Source of the DNA: Bacteroidia bacterium
GTDB lineage: Bacteria > Bacteroidota > Bacteroidia > SpSt-205
Direction of reading: 5' to 3'
DNA: 8,628 nucleotides
Assembly (NCBI GenBank): GCA_025060275.1
Contig: JANXCJ010000080.1
Coordinates: 1-8,628 of the forward strand
Both the position numbers and the translations under genes were made by a program. Shown here piece after piece: positions 1 through 7,422 of the stretch (positions are counted from its first letter, which is position 1; the number at the start of each line of letters is the position of its first letter). A model generated the notes under the pieces. The model was not told the origin of the DNA. It saw only the letters and a list, made by a program, of their open reading frames with translations, and did not search any database.

Positions 1-89
1 CATTTCACTACTTCTACTGGGGTAAGGTTATTCCCTACTTCACCCTCCACTGTGCCCCTTACTCCAGAAGCGGATACGATGAGTGTCAT
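1..89 (-). CDS. Phosphoglucosamine mutase / phosphomannomutase family protein, N-terminal fragment (runs off left edge)
   Basis: Read on the minus strand from an ATG at 89, the frame stays open to the window edge for 29 codons. It begins MTLIVSASGVRGTVEGEVG and continues NNLTPVEVVK. This is the characteristic start of the alpha-D-phosphohexomutase superfamily in Bacteroidota, where the first strand leads into an SG[IV]RGT motif (here S8-T13) followed by a glycine-rich turn and LTP at the start of the first helix. Family members interconvert hexose 1- and 6-phosphates in the cytoplasm; GlmM makes glucosamine-1-phosphate for peptidoglycan and LPS precursors. The catalytic phosphoserine, metal-binding and sugar-specificity motifs lie outside the window, so GlmM cannot be separated from phosphomannomutase or phosphoglucomutase here. 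The gene is divergent from the TonB-receptor pseudogene, with 64 bp between the starts. A 42-codon open frame on the opposite strand (1-129) is judged a shadow. Confidence 0.82.
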   Translation of the reverse strand, partial: MTLIVSASGVRGTVEGEVGNNLTPVEVVK

Positions 90-95
90 TCTAAG

Positions 96-103
96 CGAAG
101 GTA
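96..103 (-). promoter_or_regulatory. Probable -7 promoter element of the phosphohexomutase gene (one mismatch)
   Basis: On the minus strand this reads TACCTTCG, one mismatch from the Bacteroidota -7 consensus TAnnTTTG. It ends 6 nt before the ATG at 89, the same position as the perfect copies upstream of the plus-strand genes. No convincing -33 TTTG at the usual spacing is seen. The call rests on position and similarity only. Confidence 0.4.
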
Positions 104-142
104 GTTTAGTTATCAAAATAGAGAGCTAACGAAACTTCTATT

Positions 143-150
143 TATTTTTG
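143..150 (+). promoter_or_regulatory. Bacteroidota-type -7 promoter element for the TonB-receptor pseudogene
   Basis: TATTTTTG is a perfect match to TAnnTTTG and ends 3 nt before the ATG at 154. If transcription starts about 4-7 nt past the box, the mRNA would begin at or just inside the start codon and so be leaderless. It also argues against the alternative TTG start at 148, which lies inside the box. No good -33 element is visible. Its survival suggests that decay of the gene began in the coding region rather than the promoter. Confidence 0.55.
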
Positions 151-153
151 CTC

Positions 154-2964
154 ATGCGTCCCTACTTACTACCCTTACTGGCTATTGCTTTAGCCCAAGA
201 GGAGCGATTAATACCCTATCAAACAGGTTCTAGTGCTCTCCAGGTGAGCGGGCAAGTCATAGACGCGCAAACAGGTGAAGCTCTCATGGGTGTCCGAGTC
301 AAGATAGGTACCACAGGGACCTATACGAATGAGCGAGGATTTTTTTGGCTACAATTCACTAAGCCAGAGTCTTTGGAAGTCTTTCTTCTCGGTTATCAGC
401 CCATTAAGGTCTTTATCAGCCGTTCTATGGAAGGGCTAACCCTTCGTCTCTCTCCTATTCAAACTGAAATAGAGTCCATTCCCATCATAGCGGAAGCGGA
501 ACGAGAGACAGAGGCGGGTGTCTTCTTAGAAAAGGCTGCGCTCCTTAGAAATCGGTGAAGTGTATTCTCAGGAGCTTATCATGAAACGCAGCACAGACTT
601 CTATGTTCCTAATGTTCTGAGAAGATTACCCGGTGTATCGCTACTTTCGGGTCGGCATGTTTCTATTCGGGGATTGGGTGAGCGATATAACGCCTTTGCT
701 TTCTGGGCGGCTTATCCCGCTTGGCTGAATTACGATGCGAGCTTTGGCGAGTTGGACCAGCTTATTAGTACCCTTTTAGGACGAGTGGAAGTCCGCAAGT
801 TTTGGACCCCTGAACTATTGGGACACTTTGGGGGAGGGAGGGTGGATTTCCAGTTGCCGACACCTTCAAGCACTGGATGGCAGGTCTCGTACACTGCCGA
901 GTTAGATGCGGAAGCAGTGCTAAGACCTTTTTCCGTTTTCTCTTCTCCATTACGGGAGCCTATATCTGCAGATTTTCCTGAGCCAGCTATCCATAATTCA
1001 ATCTGAAAATCAGGGTCATCCTTTACCAGAAAATTTTACCTACGGCAGACAATTTCGGCGCTACACTGCCCCCGACACACTACGAAGGGCTCCTCCGGGG
1101 GGCTCCTAACTTTATCCTATGACTTATGCCGAGAACGTTGGCGTTTATCTCTCCGAGGGGTATTTTCTCGCAGATATTTACGAATCGGACTGCGGTATGT
1201 AGATGGCACATTTGAGCAAGGGGAAGAGGGATGGTATTACGATCCCTATCCTCGTTCCTTGAGTACTCATCCTGTTCACTATTATTCCCAGGGAGGTGGC
1301 ATTTCAGGAAGTGTAAGTTTTCAGCTCTCTCCCGTGCATACTCTCCTCTTAGAGGGCTTTTTCCTCCAGAATACCTACCAACGAAACGGTATGGAAGAGG
1401 CATACTACATCAATCCTCAAATTGACTCCATTAATGCTGTATAATACAGTACGTATAGCTTCTTCCTTACTCAAAGGTCTCATATGGCAATTCTTCGTCC
1501 GGCGTGGGTCTTCTCAGGGAGGAAGGGATGGCAAGGAAAAGTGCAATTAGGAGGGATTCTGCAAGGGCAAACTATCCCTCAAAGCGGTGCAATGAATTAC
1601 ATTCGCTATCCAGGTAGCTCAGAAATAGTATATGAACAAGAGTTGTATGAAGAAAGTAAGATTTATGCACAGGTCTTCACAGGGGGCGCAAGAGCACTTC
1701 AAACATATATTCATCCTTACTTAGAAAAGCGATGGACTATTTCACAAAATTGGATTCAGTGGCGGATAGGAGCTTGGCATTCCTATGAAATTCAGCGCTT
1801 TAGGGCTCGTCAACTGGGCTTCTTTACTGATACGGCGGGGGGAGGACCTTATGTCTTACCTTCTGAGACTTATAACTTTCATAATATCGGCTCTGTCTAT
1901 GATCCGCAGAATATACGAGAAGGGGGTTTCTACCTGGTAGAACGAACTGGGGATTATCACCGTCATTCTGGAAAGACTGGACTACAGCAGGTTATACTTG
2001 GTGGCGGGCGAGTATAGCTAAGCGATGGGAATTTTTAGCGGGTGTGCGATGGGAGTATTGGCAACGCTTGCTTTCTCATATGCCTATCGTTTCTGAGCGG
2101 GAGACCCTCTTTGCTCGGACTCAAGATGTCCACTGGCTCCCTGCTTTCCTTGTGAAGTACTGGTTAGGGACGCACAGTACCCTACGCTTGGGTGGTAATG
2201 TTACTCTCATTCGTTCGCCTTTCCCTACCCAAGTACCTATGCCCTACTTTGACTATATGTGGGCTTATTACTGGGTAGGAGAACCTACCCTCACCACAGG
2301 TCGCAGTTATAATTTGGACTTACGCTATGAATTTCTAGAGGATAAAGAAAATCTTATTGCCGTGGGTCTTTTCTACAAGCGCCTAAGAGACCTACCAGAA
2401 GTGTAATCAGTTCCTGCAAGTTATAATCTGGTCTATACTTATTCTACGCGGCAGCGTGAGCAAGGGGAAGTAGGAGGGGTGGAGTGGGAGCTTCGTAAAA
2501 GATGGTGGAGAAGTGAAAAGGCGACTATTTGGAGTTACTTGACTATTACTCTAAGTGAGAGTTCCGGAGAAAAGCCTTTTTGGAAAAAACTATGGCGTTT
2601 AGAAGGACGTCTGCAAGGGCATGCGCCTGTAGTAGGAAATGCCGGCATATTTTACTCCCATTATCGTTGGGAGAGTGCAATATTTTTGAACTATACGGCT
2701 AGCCAAATATGGGCCATGGGATTTGATGCGTATAAATATCCACATATTGTAGAGGAGAAAAGACTGGTAGGAGAAGCCCAAGTTTCTTATCGCATAGGAA
2801 AGCGATGGGAGATACGCTTAGCTGTATGGGATTTCATTAATCAGCCCTACAGACGCACACAACGACTAGGAAATGCGGATACTTTTCGGGAGGAAAGAGA
2901 TGCCTTGGCAATTTGGGAGCGCTGGGCTTATAGGGCATACTTGACTATGCGTTATAAGTGGTGA
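154..2964 (+). pseudogene. TonB-dependent outer-membrane receptor, inactivated by multiple frameshifts and stops
   Basis: Conceptual translation across the lesions gives about 935 residues, a normal TonB-dependent receptor length. In order: a signal peptide (MRPYLLPLLAIALAQ), a carboxypeptidase-regulatory-like beta-sandwich domain at about residues 31-104 (VSGQVIDAQTGEALMGVRV, then TNERGFF), a plug domain with VPNVLRRLPGVSLLSG, VSIRGLGERYNAF and VEVRKFWTPELLGHFGGG, and a long barrel rich in alternating aromatic residues that ends AYLTMRYKW. Intact homologues import siderophores, vitamins or glycans with TonB energy; the ligand is not predictable here.
Lesions: a +1 shift near 538-545 (frame 1 to 2; stop TGA 556-558), another +1 somewhere in 924-1004 (frame 2 to 3), a -1 at the G6 run 1097-1102 (frame 3 to 2), an in-frame TAA at 1442-1444, a -1 near 1978-1990 (frame 2 to 1) and an in-frame TAA at 2404-2406. 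Flanking genes have no such damage. The start is ATG 154; TTG 148 would lie in the promoter box. Confidence 0.9.
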
Positions 2965-3024
2965 AAAAAGACTTTGGACCCTTAGTAGAAAATATAGGGC
3001 AGTTAGTTGAGATAACCTTGAGTT

Positions 3025-3032
3025 TACTTTTG
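3025..3032 (+). promoter_or_regulatory. Bacteroidota-type -7 promoter element for the LTA-synthase-like gene
   Basis: TACTTTTG is a perfect match to TAnnTTTG and ends 7 nt before the GTG at 3040, in the 75-bp gap after the pseudogene. A TTG at 3007-3009 is 15 nt upstream of the box, closer than the usual -33 spacing. The position implies a leader of only a few nucleotides and an independent promoter for this gene. Confidence 0.5.
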
Positions 3033-3039
3033 CTAGGCG

Positions 3040-4824
3040 GTGTGGCGCCAGGGGTGGTTATACGAGATTGGTTTGGGGATTGTATATACGGTGCTTAGGA
3101 TTATCTTCTGGGCATGGAATCGAGCCTTTTTAGAAGGAGAGGGAAACTTGTGGAGAATATGCTTAGCTGGCATCCTTTTTGACTGGTATGCAGTGAGTTG
3201 GGTTCTTGTGCCTGTGTGGTTTTTTCTCCTCATAGGATGGAGGTGTATAAGTTATGCAGTGTGGATAGGAGTTGGGAGTTTTGCCCTTGCCCTGGAGGTC
3301 ATAGATATAGGCTATTTTCCCTATAGCCATCGGCGCTCTGGCATAGAGCTCATACGCATGTTGAGCTTTTGGCAAGATACACTTCCTGCTTTATCAAAGT
3401 ATATGAAGGACTTTCTGCTAGGTTTCTTATTCTGGGGGCTGCTTGTGGGAGTGCTTATATGGTGGGGTGGGCAAGTGAAGAGCATACCATCTCCAGCAGG
3501 TTGGGTTACAAGGTTAGGATGGCTCTTTTCCTTAGTAGGGCTTGTCATAGGTCTACGGGGGGGAGTGCGGCTCAAGCCTCTTACTGTAATAGATGCAGCT
3601 CAACCAGAATGTCTAGCCTGTACGCCTTATGTGCTCAATACCACTTTCTCCATGCTAAAAGCTTTGGAACAGCCTCCTCTTCCACCCTGGCCTCCCGCTC
3701 CTTCAGGTATTCCTCTTTATCCGCGCCAGTACACACCAGGGGTGAGGGAAGCATCTATCCCCCGCTATAATGTAGTGGTCTTCATTCTGGAGAGCTTCTC
3801 AGCAGAGTATGTGGAGAAAGGCTATGCGCCTTTTCTCTCTCAGCTTCTACAGAAAGGAAGCTCAGTGAAGTGGGGATTTGCTTGCAATAGCCGTTCAGCA
3901 GAGGGGGTGCCAGCTATATTATCCGGTATTCCTTCCTGGGGAGAGGAACCTCTCATATTCACTCCATATGCCGTTAAGATTCGTTACAGCTTGGGAGATA
4001 TTCTAAAAAAATGGGGATATAAGACGCTCTTTTTTCACGGAGGCAATAATGGAACAATGCTATTAGATAGCTATGCCCGCCAAGCAGGATTTGAAACTTA
4101 TATAGGTCGCAAAGAATATCCCTTTCCTGACCGGGATTATGATGGAACTTGGGGAATATGGGATGAACCTTTTTTGCAGTTTTGCCTTGAGCAGCTTGCC
4201 TCTGTAAAAGAGCCATTTGCGGCGGCTATATTTACCCTAAGCTCGCATCATCCTTATGCTATTCCGAAGCAGCTTCAAGATAGCTTTAGGATAGGGAAGC
4301 TGCCTGTCCACCGAGCTGTAGCGTATGCAGATTGGGCACTCCGAAGATTTTTCGCTCGTGCGGAGACGATGGATTGGGCTCGACGCACTCTCTTTGTATT
4401 CACAGCCGATCACACGGGTCCAAGCGAGGAGGAGTACAGTCCTGTGAGGGCTTTTCATGTCCCTATCAGTTTCCTCGTCTTAGGAAAAGAGCTACCCCCC
4501 TGCGATAGCATAGGAAGTCATATAGATGTCCTTCCTAGCATATTAGAGGCTATAGGATACCCTTACCCTGTACCTGTATGGGGTAAGAGCCTTTGGAATA
4601 GGAATGGATGGCGCTGGGCGCCGCAGAAGCCACTTCCTTTACTTTTTCAAGCTGTGGGAAGGAGAGAGGTTATTTCTTTCTCTCCTAACTCCGTCAAAAG
4701 TACCTATAAATGGCAGGGTAAGCCTTGGAATATCCTGCCTGATAGTGTCTTGCCTTCCTGGTATTCTGAGTGGATGGCTTATCTTGCCAGCTATGGAAAG
4801 TGGATAGAGGGTGAAAATTGGTGA
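3040..4824 (+). CDS. LTA synthase / MdoB-family membrane-anchored sulfatase-fold phosphotransferase-like protein
   Basis: This 594-residue protein has an N-terminal membrane domain with about five hydrophobic segments (roughly residues 6-28, 40-67, 69-93, 125-144, 158-175), followed by a linker and an external alkaline-phosphatase/sulfatase-fold domain from about 243. Family signatures are clear: NVVVFILESFS with candidate metal ligand E251, SRSAEGVPAILSGIPS with candidate nucleophile S286 at the position of the LtaS catalytic threonine, FFHGGNNG (H333), TLSSHHPY (H403/H404), FTADHTG with D457/H458, and a closing IDVLPSILEAIGYP.
Relatives transfer glycerol-phosphate or similar groups from phospholipid to an acceptor outside the cytoplasmic membrane. 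The substrate is unknown; true lipoteichoic acid is not expected in a Gram-negative cell, so a headgroup or polysaccharide modification is more likely (inference). GTG 3040 is chosen because an in-frame TAG lies at 3034-3036 and a promoter box at 3025-3032. It ends 25 bp before the next start. Confidence 0.88.
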   Translation: MWRQGWLYEIGLGIVYTVLRIIFWAWNRAFLEGEGNLWRICLAGILFDWYAVSWVLVPVWFFLLIGWRCISYAVWIGVGSFALALEVIDIGYFPYSHRRSGIELIRMLSFWQDTLPALSKYMKDFLLGFLFWGLLVGVLIWWGGQVKSIPSPAGWVTRLGWLFSLVGLVIGLRGGVRLKPLTVIDAAQPECLACTPYVLNTTFSMLKALEQPPLPPWPPAPSGIPLYPRQYTPGVREASIPRYNVVVFILESFSAEYVEKGYAPFLSQLLQKGSSVKWGFACNSRSAEGVPAILSGIPSWGEEPLIFTPYAVKIRYSLGDILKKWGYKTLFFHGGNNGTMLLDSYARQAGFETYIGRKEYPFPDRDYDGTWGIWDEPFLQFCLEQLASVKEPFAAAIFTLSSHHPYAIPKQLQDSFRIGKLPVHRAVAYADWALRRFFARAETMDWARRTLFVFTADHTGPSEEEYSPVRAFHVPISFLVLGKELPPCDSIGSHIDVLPSILEAIGYPYPVPVWGKSLWNRNGWRWAPQKPLPLLFQAVGRREVISFSPNSVKSTYKWQGKPWNILPDSVLPSWYSEWMAYLASYGKWIEGENW

Positions 4825-4833
4825 GAAAAAGAC

Positions 4834-4841
4834 TAACTTTG
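4834..4841 (+). promoter_or_regulatory. Bacteroidota-type -7 promoter element for the DUF4397 gene
   Basis: TAACTTTG is a perfect match to TAnnTTTG in the 25-bp gap after the LTA-synthase-like gene, and ends 8 nt before ATG 4850. It supports ATG 4850 or 4853 over the upstream in-frame GTG at 4811, which lies before the box and would prepend charged residues to the signal peptide. Confidence 0.5.
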
Positions 4842-4849
4842 TCCTGTAT

Positions 4850-6595
4850 ATGATGAAGCGAAAGGTTCAAGTCTTATTCCTGACTTTTGGCCTCCTGTAC
4901 AGTCAGAATGCACACATTCAACTCATTCACAATGTAGCTGATGTAGTAGGTGTTAGTTTCCCCGTCGTAGTAGATAGCGTAGATATTTACCTCTCTACTG
5001 ATGGGGGGGGAACATGGACCTTGATGGTGCCTGACTTCAAGTTTCGCCAAGCTACCCCCTACACGGCTGTTCCTGCTAACTCTAATACCGTCATAGCAGG
5101 TATAGCCCCGGGCAACTCTTTAGGACCTGGGGATATTCTCATAAACTATAATGTTCCTCCTCTTGCCCCAGGCTCCTATAATATAGCCATCGTTGCAGGC
5201 ACTATTGATTTCTTTAGCAGCCAGGTTAATGTAAATCTGTACTACTATTTCAACTCCCGCAATACAGCCCAAAATCCTAGTGATTTTGATTTTATCTTCT
5301 TCCATGGCGCTCCAGATGTGGGTAATACAGATGTGTATTTAGCACGGGACCGCTCTCCTACTCTCTCAGCTTATGAAAGAGATTTGAACATAGGGCAGTA
5401 TCAATACTCTCCCGGTTACTTTTCGGTTTCCCCCGATAATCTCATTGCGTTAGATACCACCCCTTCTGATCCTAATCAGATTCTTCCCATAGCTTACTAT
5501 ATTCCTTCCACCAATCTCCTTGGCCAAGCTGGTGTAGTCTTTGTATCGGGATATGCAAGTATACCTGATCCGGCTAAGTCTTTGGGTCTATACCTGGCCC
5601 TGCCAAATGGTAATGTACTTCCTCTCTCCCCTCAAGAGATTCGTAGGCTGCAAGTAGTACATAACGCCGCAGACCCTGCTCTGCAACAAGTAGATATTTA
5701 TGTAGGCGGTGTAAATCCTCCTCCAGATCTTCAACTCGACTTTAGAGAAGCGACAAGCACATTTTTTGTAGAGGGAAATACTGGAACCACTTTCCCCCTC
5801 ATATTCACAGCACGGGGACAGACTACTCCTTTAGCCACCGTGAATGTGAGTTTGCCTCCAGCCGGGACAAATTATGCTATTTTTGCTCAGGGTGTTACAA
5901 ATCCAACGCAATTTGCAGCAAATCCTAACGGGGTCTCTACTGGGTTTGGTCTCGTAACCATCTCTAATGTAGTAGGCTGGGCACCCTCAGGTAGCTTCAG
6001 AACCTTAGCTTTTCATGGCGTTACAGATGCTCCAGCGGTAGATGTTTATTCCGGCGGTAGCCCACTGGTCACTAATCTGCAATACAAGCAATACGGAAGT
6101 GTAATTACCACTCCTGCAAACGCACCTGTGGAGTTGGAAATCAGACCGGCAGGTCAATCTACCCCCCTTGCTACTTATTCTATCTCCACTCTGCAAGCCA
6201 GGGATGGAGAAGGAAGTATCGTATTTGCAAGTGGCTTCTTAAGCCCCGCTAATAACCAGAATGGGCCTGCCTTTGGACTTTATATTGTATATCCAAATGG
6301 AGATGTAGAGCCTCTCGGCTTGTCCAGTGGTATGATTTCTCAATCTTCACCTCAGGTGATGGGTGTATCTGGAAATCCCTCTCCCACAGGAGAATGGCAA
6401 GTATGTATAAGGGCCATCAAAGCCGAGGAAGCGGCATATACCCTAACTAATACCACCGGCCAAGTGATCAAAGCAGGTACATGGAGTCTTCCAGGAGCAG
6501 GCACATGGGTATTCACTCTCTCAGGTGAGAATATGCCCAGTGGGATTTACTTCCTGCGAGTTGGAGAGTCACTTTATAGGTTAGTACGCCTCTAA
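4850..6595 (+). CDS. Secreted DUF4397 repeat protein with T9SS type A C-terminal sorting domain
   Basis: The 581-residue product starts with a signal peptide (MMKRKVQVLFLTFGLLYSQ). It then carries about four DUF4397 units, each opening with a strand-His-(Asn/Gly) pattern and a VD(I/V)Y motif: about 21-140 (AHIQLIHNVAD, then VDIYLSTDGG), 145-264 (FIFFHGAPDVGNTDVYL), 265-380 (LQVVHNAADPALQQVDIYVG) and 382-500 (TLAFHGVTDAPAVDVYSGG). Units 2 and 4 end with the similar GLYLALPNGNVLPL and GLYIVYPNGDVEPL.
Residues about 506-581 (from VSGNPSPTGEWQ to SGIYFLRVGESLYRLVRL) match the Por/T9SS sorting domain, with a proline after the domain start, a turn before W/F-rich strands, and GIYFLRV near the end. 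The protein should cross the inner membrane by Sec and the outer membrane by the type IX system, and be released or anchored on the cell surface. DUF4397 has no established biochemical role; no catalytic motif is seen. ATG 4853 is an equally possible start. An in-frame GTG at 4811 is less likely. Confidence 0.88.
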   Translation: MMKRKVQVLFLTFGLLYSQNAHIQLIHNVADVVGVSFPVVVDSVDIYLSTDGGGTWTLMVPDFKFRQATPYTAVPANSNTVIAGIAPGNSLGPGDILINYNVPPLAPGSYNIAIVAGTIDFFSSQVNVNLYYYFNSRNTAQNPSDFDFIFFHGAPDVGNTDVYLARDRSPTLSAYERDLNIGQYQYSPGYFSVSPDNLIALDTTPSDPNQILPIAYYIPSTNLLGQAGVVFVSGYASIPDPAKSLGLYLALPNGNVLPLSPQEIRRLQVVHNAADPALQQVDIYVGGVNPPPDLQLDFREATSTFFVEGNTGTTFPLIFTARGQTTPLATVNVSLPPAGTNYAIFAQGVTNPTQFAANPNGVSTGFGLVTISNVVGWAPSGSFRTLAFHGVTDAPAVDVYSGGSPLVTNLQYKQYGSVITTPANAPVELEIRPAGQSTPLATYSISTLQARDGEGSIVFASGFLSPANNQNGPAFGLYIVYPNGDVEPLGLSSGMISQSSPQVMGVSGNPSPTGEWQVCIRAIKAEEAAYTLTNTTGQVIKAGTWSLPGAGTWVFTLSGENMPSGIYFLRVGESLYRLVRL

Positions 6596-6649
6596 GCTGT
6601 TTTAGGGGACTTTAGAAGAAGGGTAGGGGGGAGCGCCTTGCTGTCTCAC

Positions 6650-6670
6650 TCCTTTCCTATTAGGAAGGGG
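6650..6670 (+). terminator. Hairpin after the DUF4397 gene (possible terminator or 5' regulatory structure)
   Basis: TCCTTTCCT and AGGAAGGGG can form a 9-bp stem (two G-T wobbles) around a 3-nt ATT loop. It lies in the 91-bp gap between the DUF4397 gene and fabG. No T-tract follows, so it is a weak intrinsic terminator at best. It lies where the upstream part of the fabG promoter should be and would not be in the fabG transcript if that starts near the ATG. Confidence 0.3.
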
Positions 6671-6673
6671 TAG

Positions 6674-6681
6674 TAAATTTG
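6674..6681 (+). promoter_or_regulatory. Bacteroidota-type -7 promoter element for the fabG-pyrR-pyrB unit
   Basis: TAAATTTG is a perfect match to TAnnTTTG and ends 5 nt before the fabG ATG at 6687. A TTTC at 6653-6656, 17 nt upstream of the box, is a possible but poor -33 element. It is the only perfect TAnnTTTG on the plus strand from here to the window end, which fits one promoter serving all three genes. Confidence 0.55.
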
Positions 6682-6686
6682 GCTTC

Positions 6687-7412
6687 ATGCCGCTTCTGGA
6701 AAATAAGAATATTCTCGTAACAGGCGGTACACGGGGTATTGGGAGAGCGATTGTGGAAAGACTTCTTCAAGAAGGGGCACGGGTAGCTTTCACCTACCGG
6801 GGCTCTAAAGAGTTAGCCGAGTCGCTTTTGAGAACTGCCCCAGAACGCCTAAGAGCCTATCAGGCAGATGTAACGGACGGCCCTCTAGCTGAAGCTATTG
6901 TAGCAGAGCTTCTTCAATGCTGGGGTACTATAGATGGCCTTGTGAATAATGCAGGAATCACCCAAGATAATCTTTTACTCCGCATGACAGAAGCACAATG
7001 GGATGCGGTATTGGACACTAATCTTAAGGGGGCTTTTCTTTATACCAAGGCTGTATTGAAGCCTATGCTCAGCCAACGGAAGGGAAGTATTGTAAGCATA
7101 AGCTCTATTGTCGGGCTTCAGGGTAACCCCGGGCAGGCCAATTATGCAGCCGCAAAAGCAGGTTTGATAGCCTTTTCTAGGTCTCTCGCAAAAGAAGTAG
7201 GCTCAAGAAATATTCGGGCTAATGTGGTAGCACCAGGTTTTATTCGCACGGATATGACGGCAGAATTGCCTGTGGAGGAGTGGAAAAAGAGAATCTCTTT
7301 AGGGCGTTTAGGAGAACCCCATGAAGTAGCGAGTCTCTGTGCATTTCTTTTGTCAGATGAAGCCTCCTATATCACAGGGCAAGTTTTTGTGGTGGATGGA
7401 GGCATGGTTTGA
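6687..7412 (+). CDS. fabG: 3-oxoacyl-[acyl-carrier-protein] reductase FabG
   Basis: This is a 241-residue classical short-chain dehydrogenase/reductase of normal FabG length. It catalyses NADPH-dependent reduction of 3-oxoacyl-ACP to 3-hydroxyacyl-ACP, the first reductive step of each cycle of type II fatty-acid elongation, in the cytoplasm. Visible motifs are the nucleotide-binding TGGTRGIG (12-19), DVT after the second Rossmann half, NNAG (87-90), and the catalytic tetrad N112 (DTNLKGAF), S140 (SISSIVG), Y153 and K157 (GQANYAAAKAG). The C-terminal part has VAPGFIRTDMT and the closing ITGQVFVVDGGMV.
The match to FabG is close around GNPGQANYAAAKAG, but other SDR enzymes share the fold, so specificity is inferred from overall likeness. 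The ATG at 6687 starts the Rossmann fold at the expected distance and follows a promoter box by 5 nt. It is followed after 10 nt by pyrR, an unusual partner for a fatty-acid gene. Confidence 0.93.
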   Translation: MPLLENKNILVTGGTRGIGRAIVERLLQEGARVAFTYRGSKELAESLLRTAPERLRAYQADVTDGPLAEAIVAELLQCWGTIDGLVNNAGITQDNLLLRMTEAQWDAVLDTNLKGAFLYTKAVLKPMLSQRKGSIVSISSIVGLQGNPGQANYAAAKAGLIAFSRSLAKEVGSRNIRANVVAPGFIRTDMTAELPVEEWKKRISLGRLGEPHEVASLCAFLLSDEASYITGQVFVVDGGMV

Positions 7413-7422
7413 GCATTAGGAT

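Noticed and set aside
1..129. Plus-strand open frame of 42 codons from the left edge, ending TAA at 127-129
   Set aside because: The minus strand of the same bases encodes an unmistakable phosphohexomutase N-terminus (SGVRGT motif); the plus-strand frame shows no recognisable family features and is taken as a shadow.
1080..1403. 107-codon minus-strand open frame in the receptor pseudogene
   Set aside because: The plus-strand translation here is continuous barrel sequence of the receptor; the minus-strand product has no recognisable features.
560..2406. Separate receptor fragments read as independent genes (560-1006, 1484-2017, 2044-2406)
   Set aside because: They are consecutive pieces of one receptor in shifting frames; none has its own promoter box or signal peptide.
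2961..3098. 45-codon frame from GTG 2961, overlapping the receptor stop and the start of the LTA-synthase-like gene, with a hydrophobic middle
   Set aside because: It spans the candidate promoter at 3025-3032 and overlaps the next gene by 59 bp; no homology is recognised and it has no promoter box of its own, so chance is more likely than a small membrane protein.
4811..4849. N-terminal extension of the DUF4397 protein from GTG 4811
   Set aside because: It would put 13 mostly polar residues before a clear signal peptide, overlap the upstream gene, and lie upstream of the promoter box at 4834-4841.
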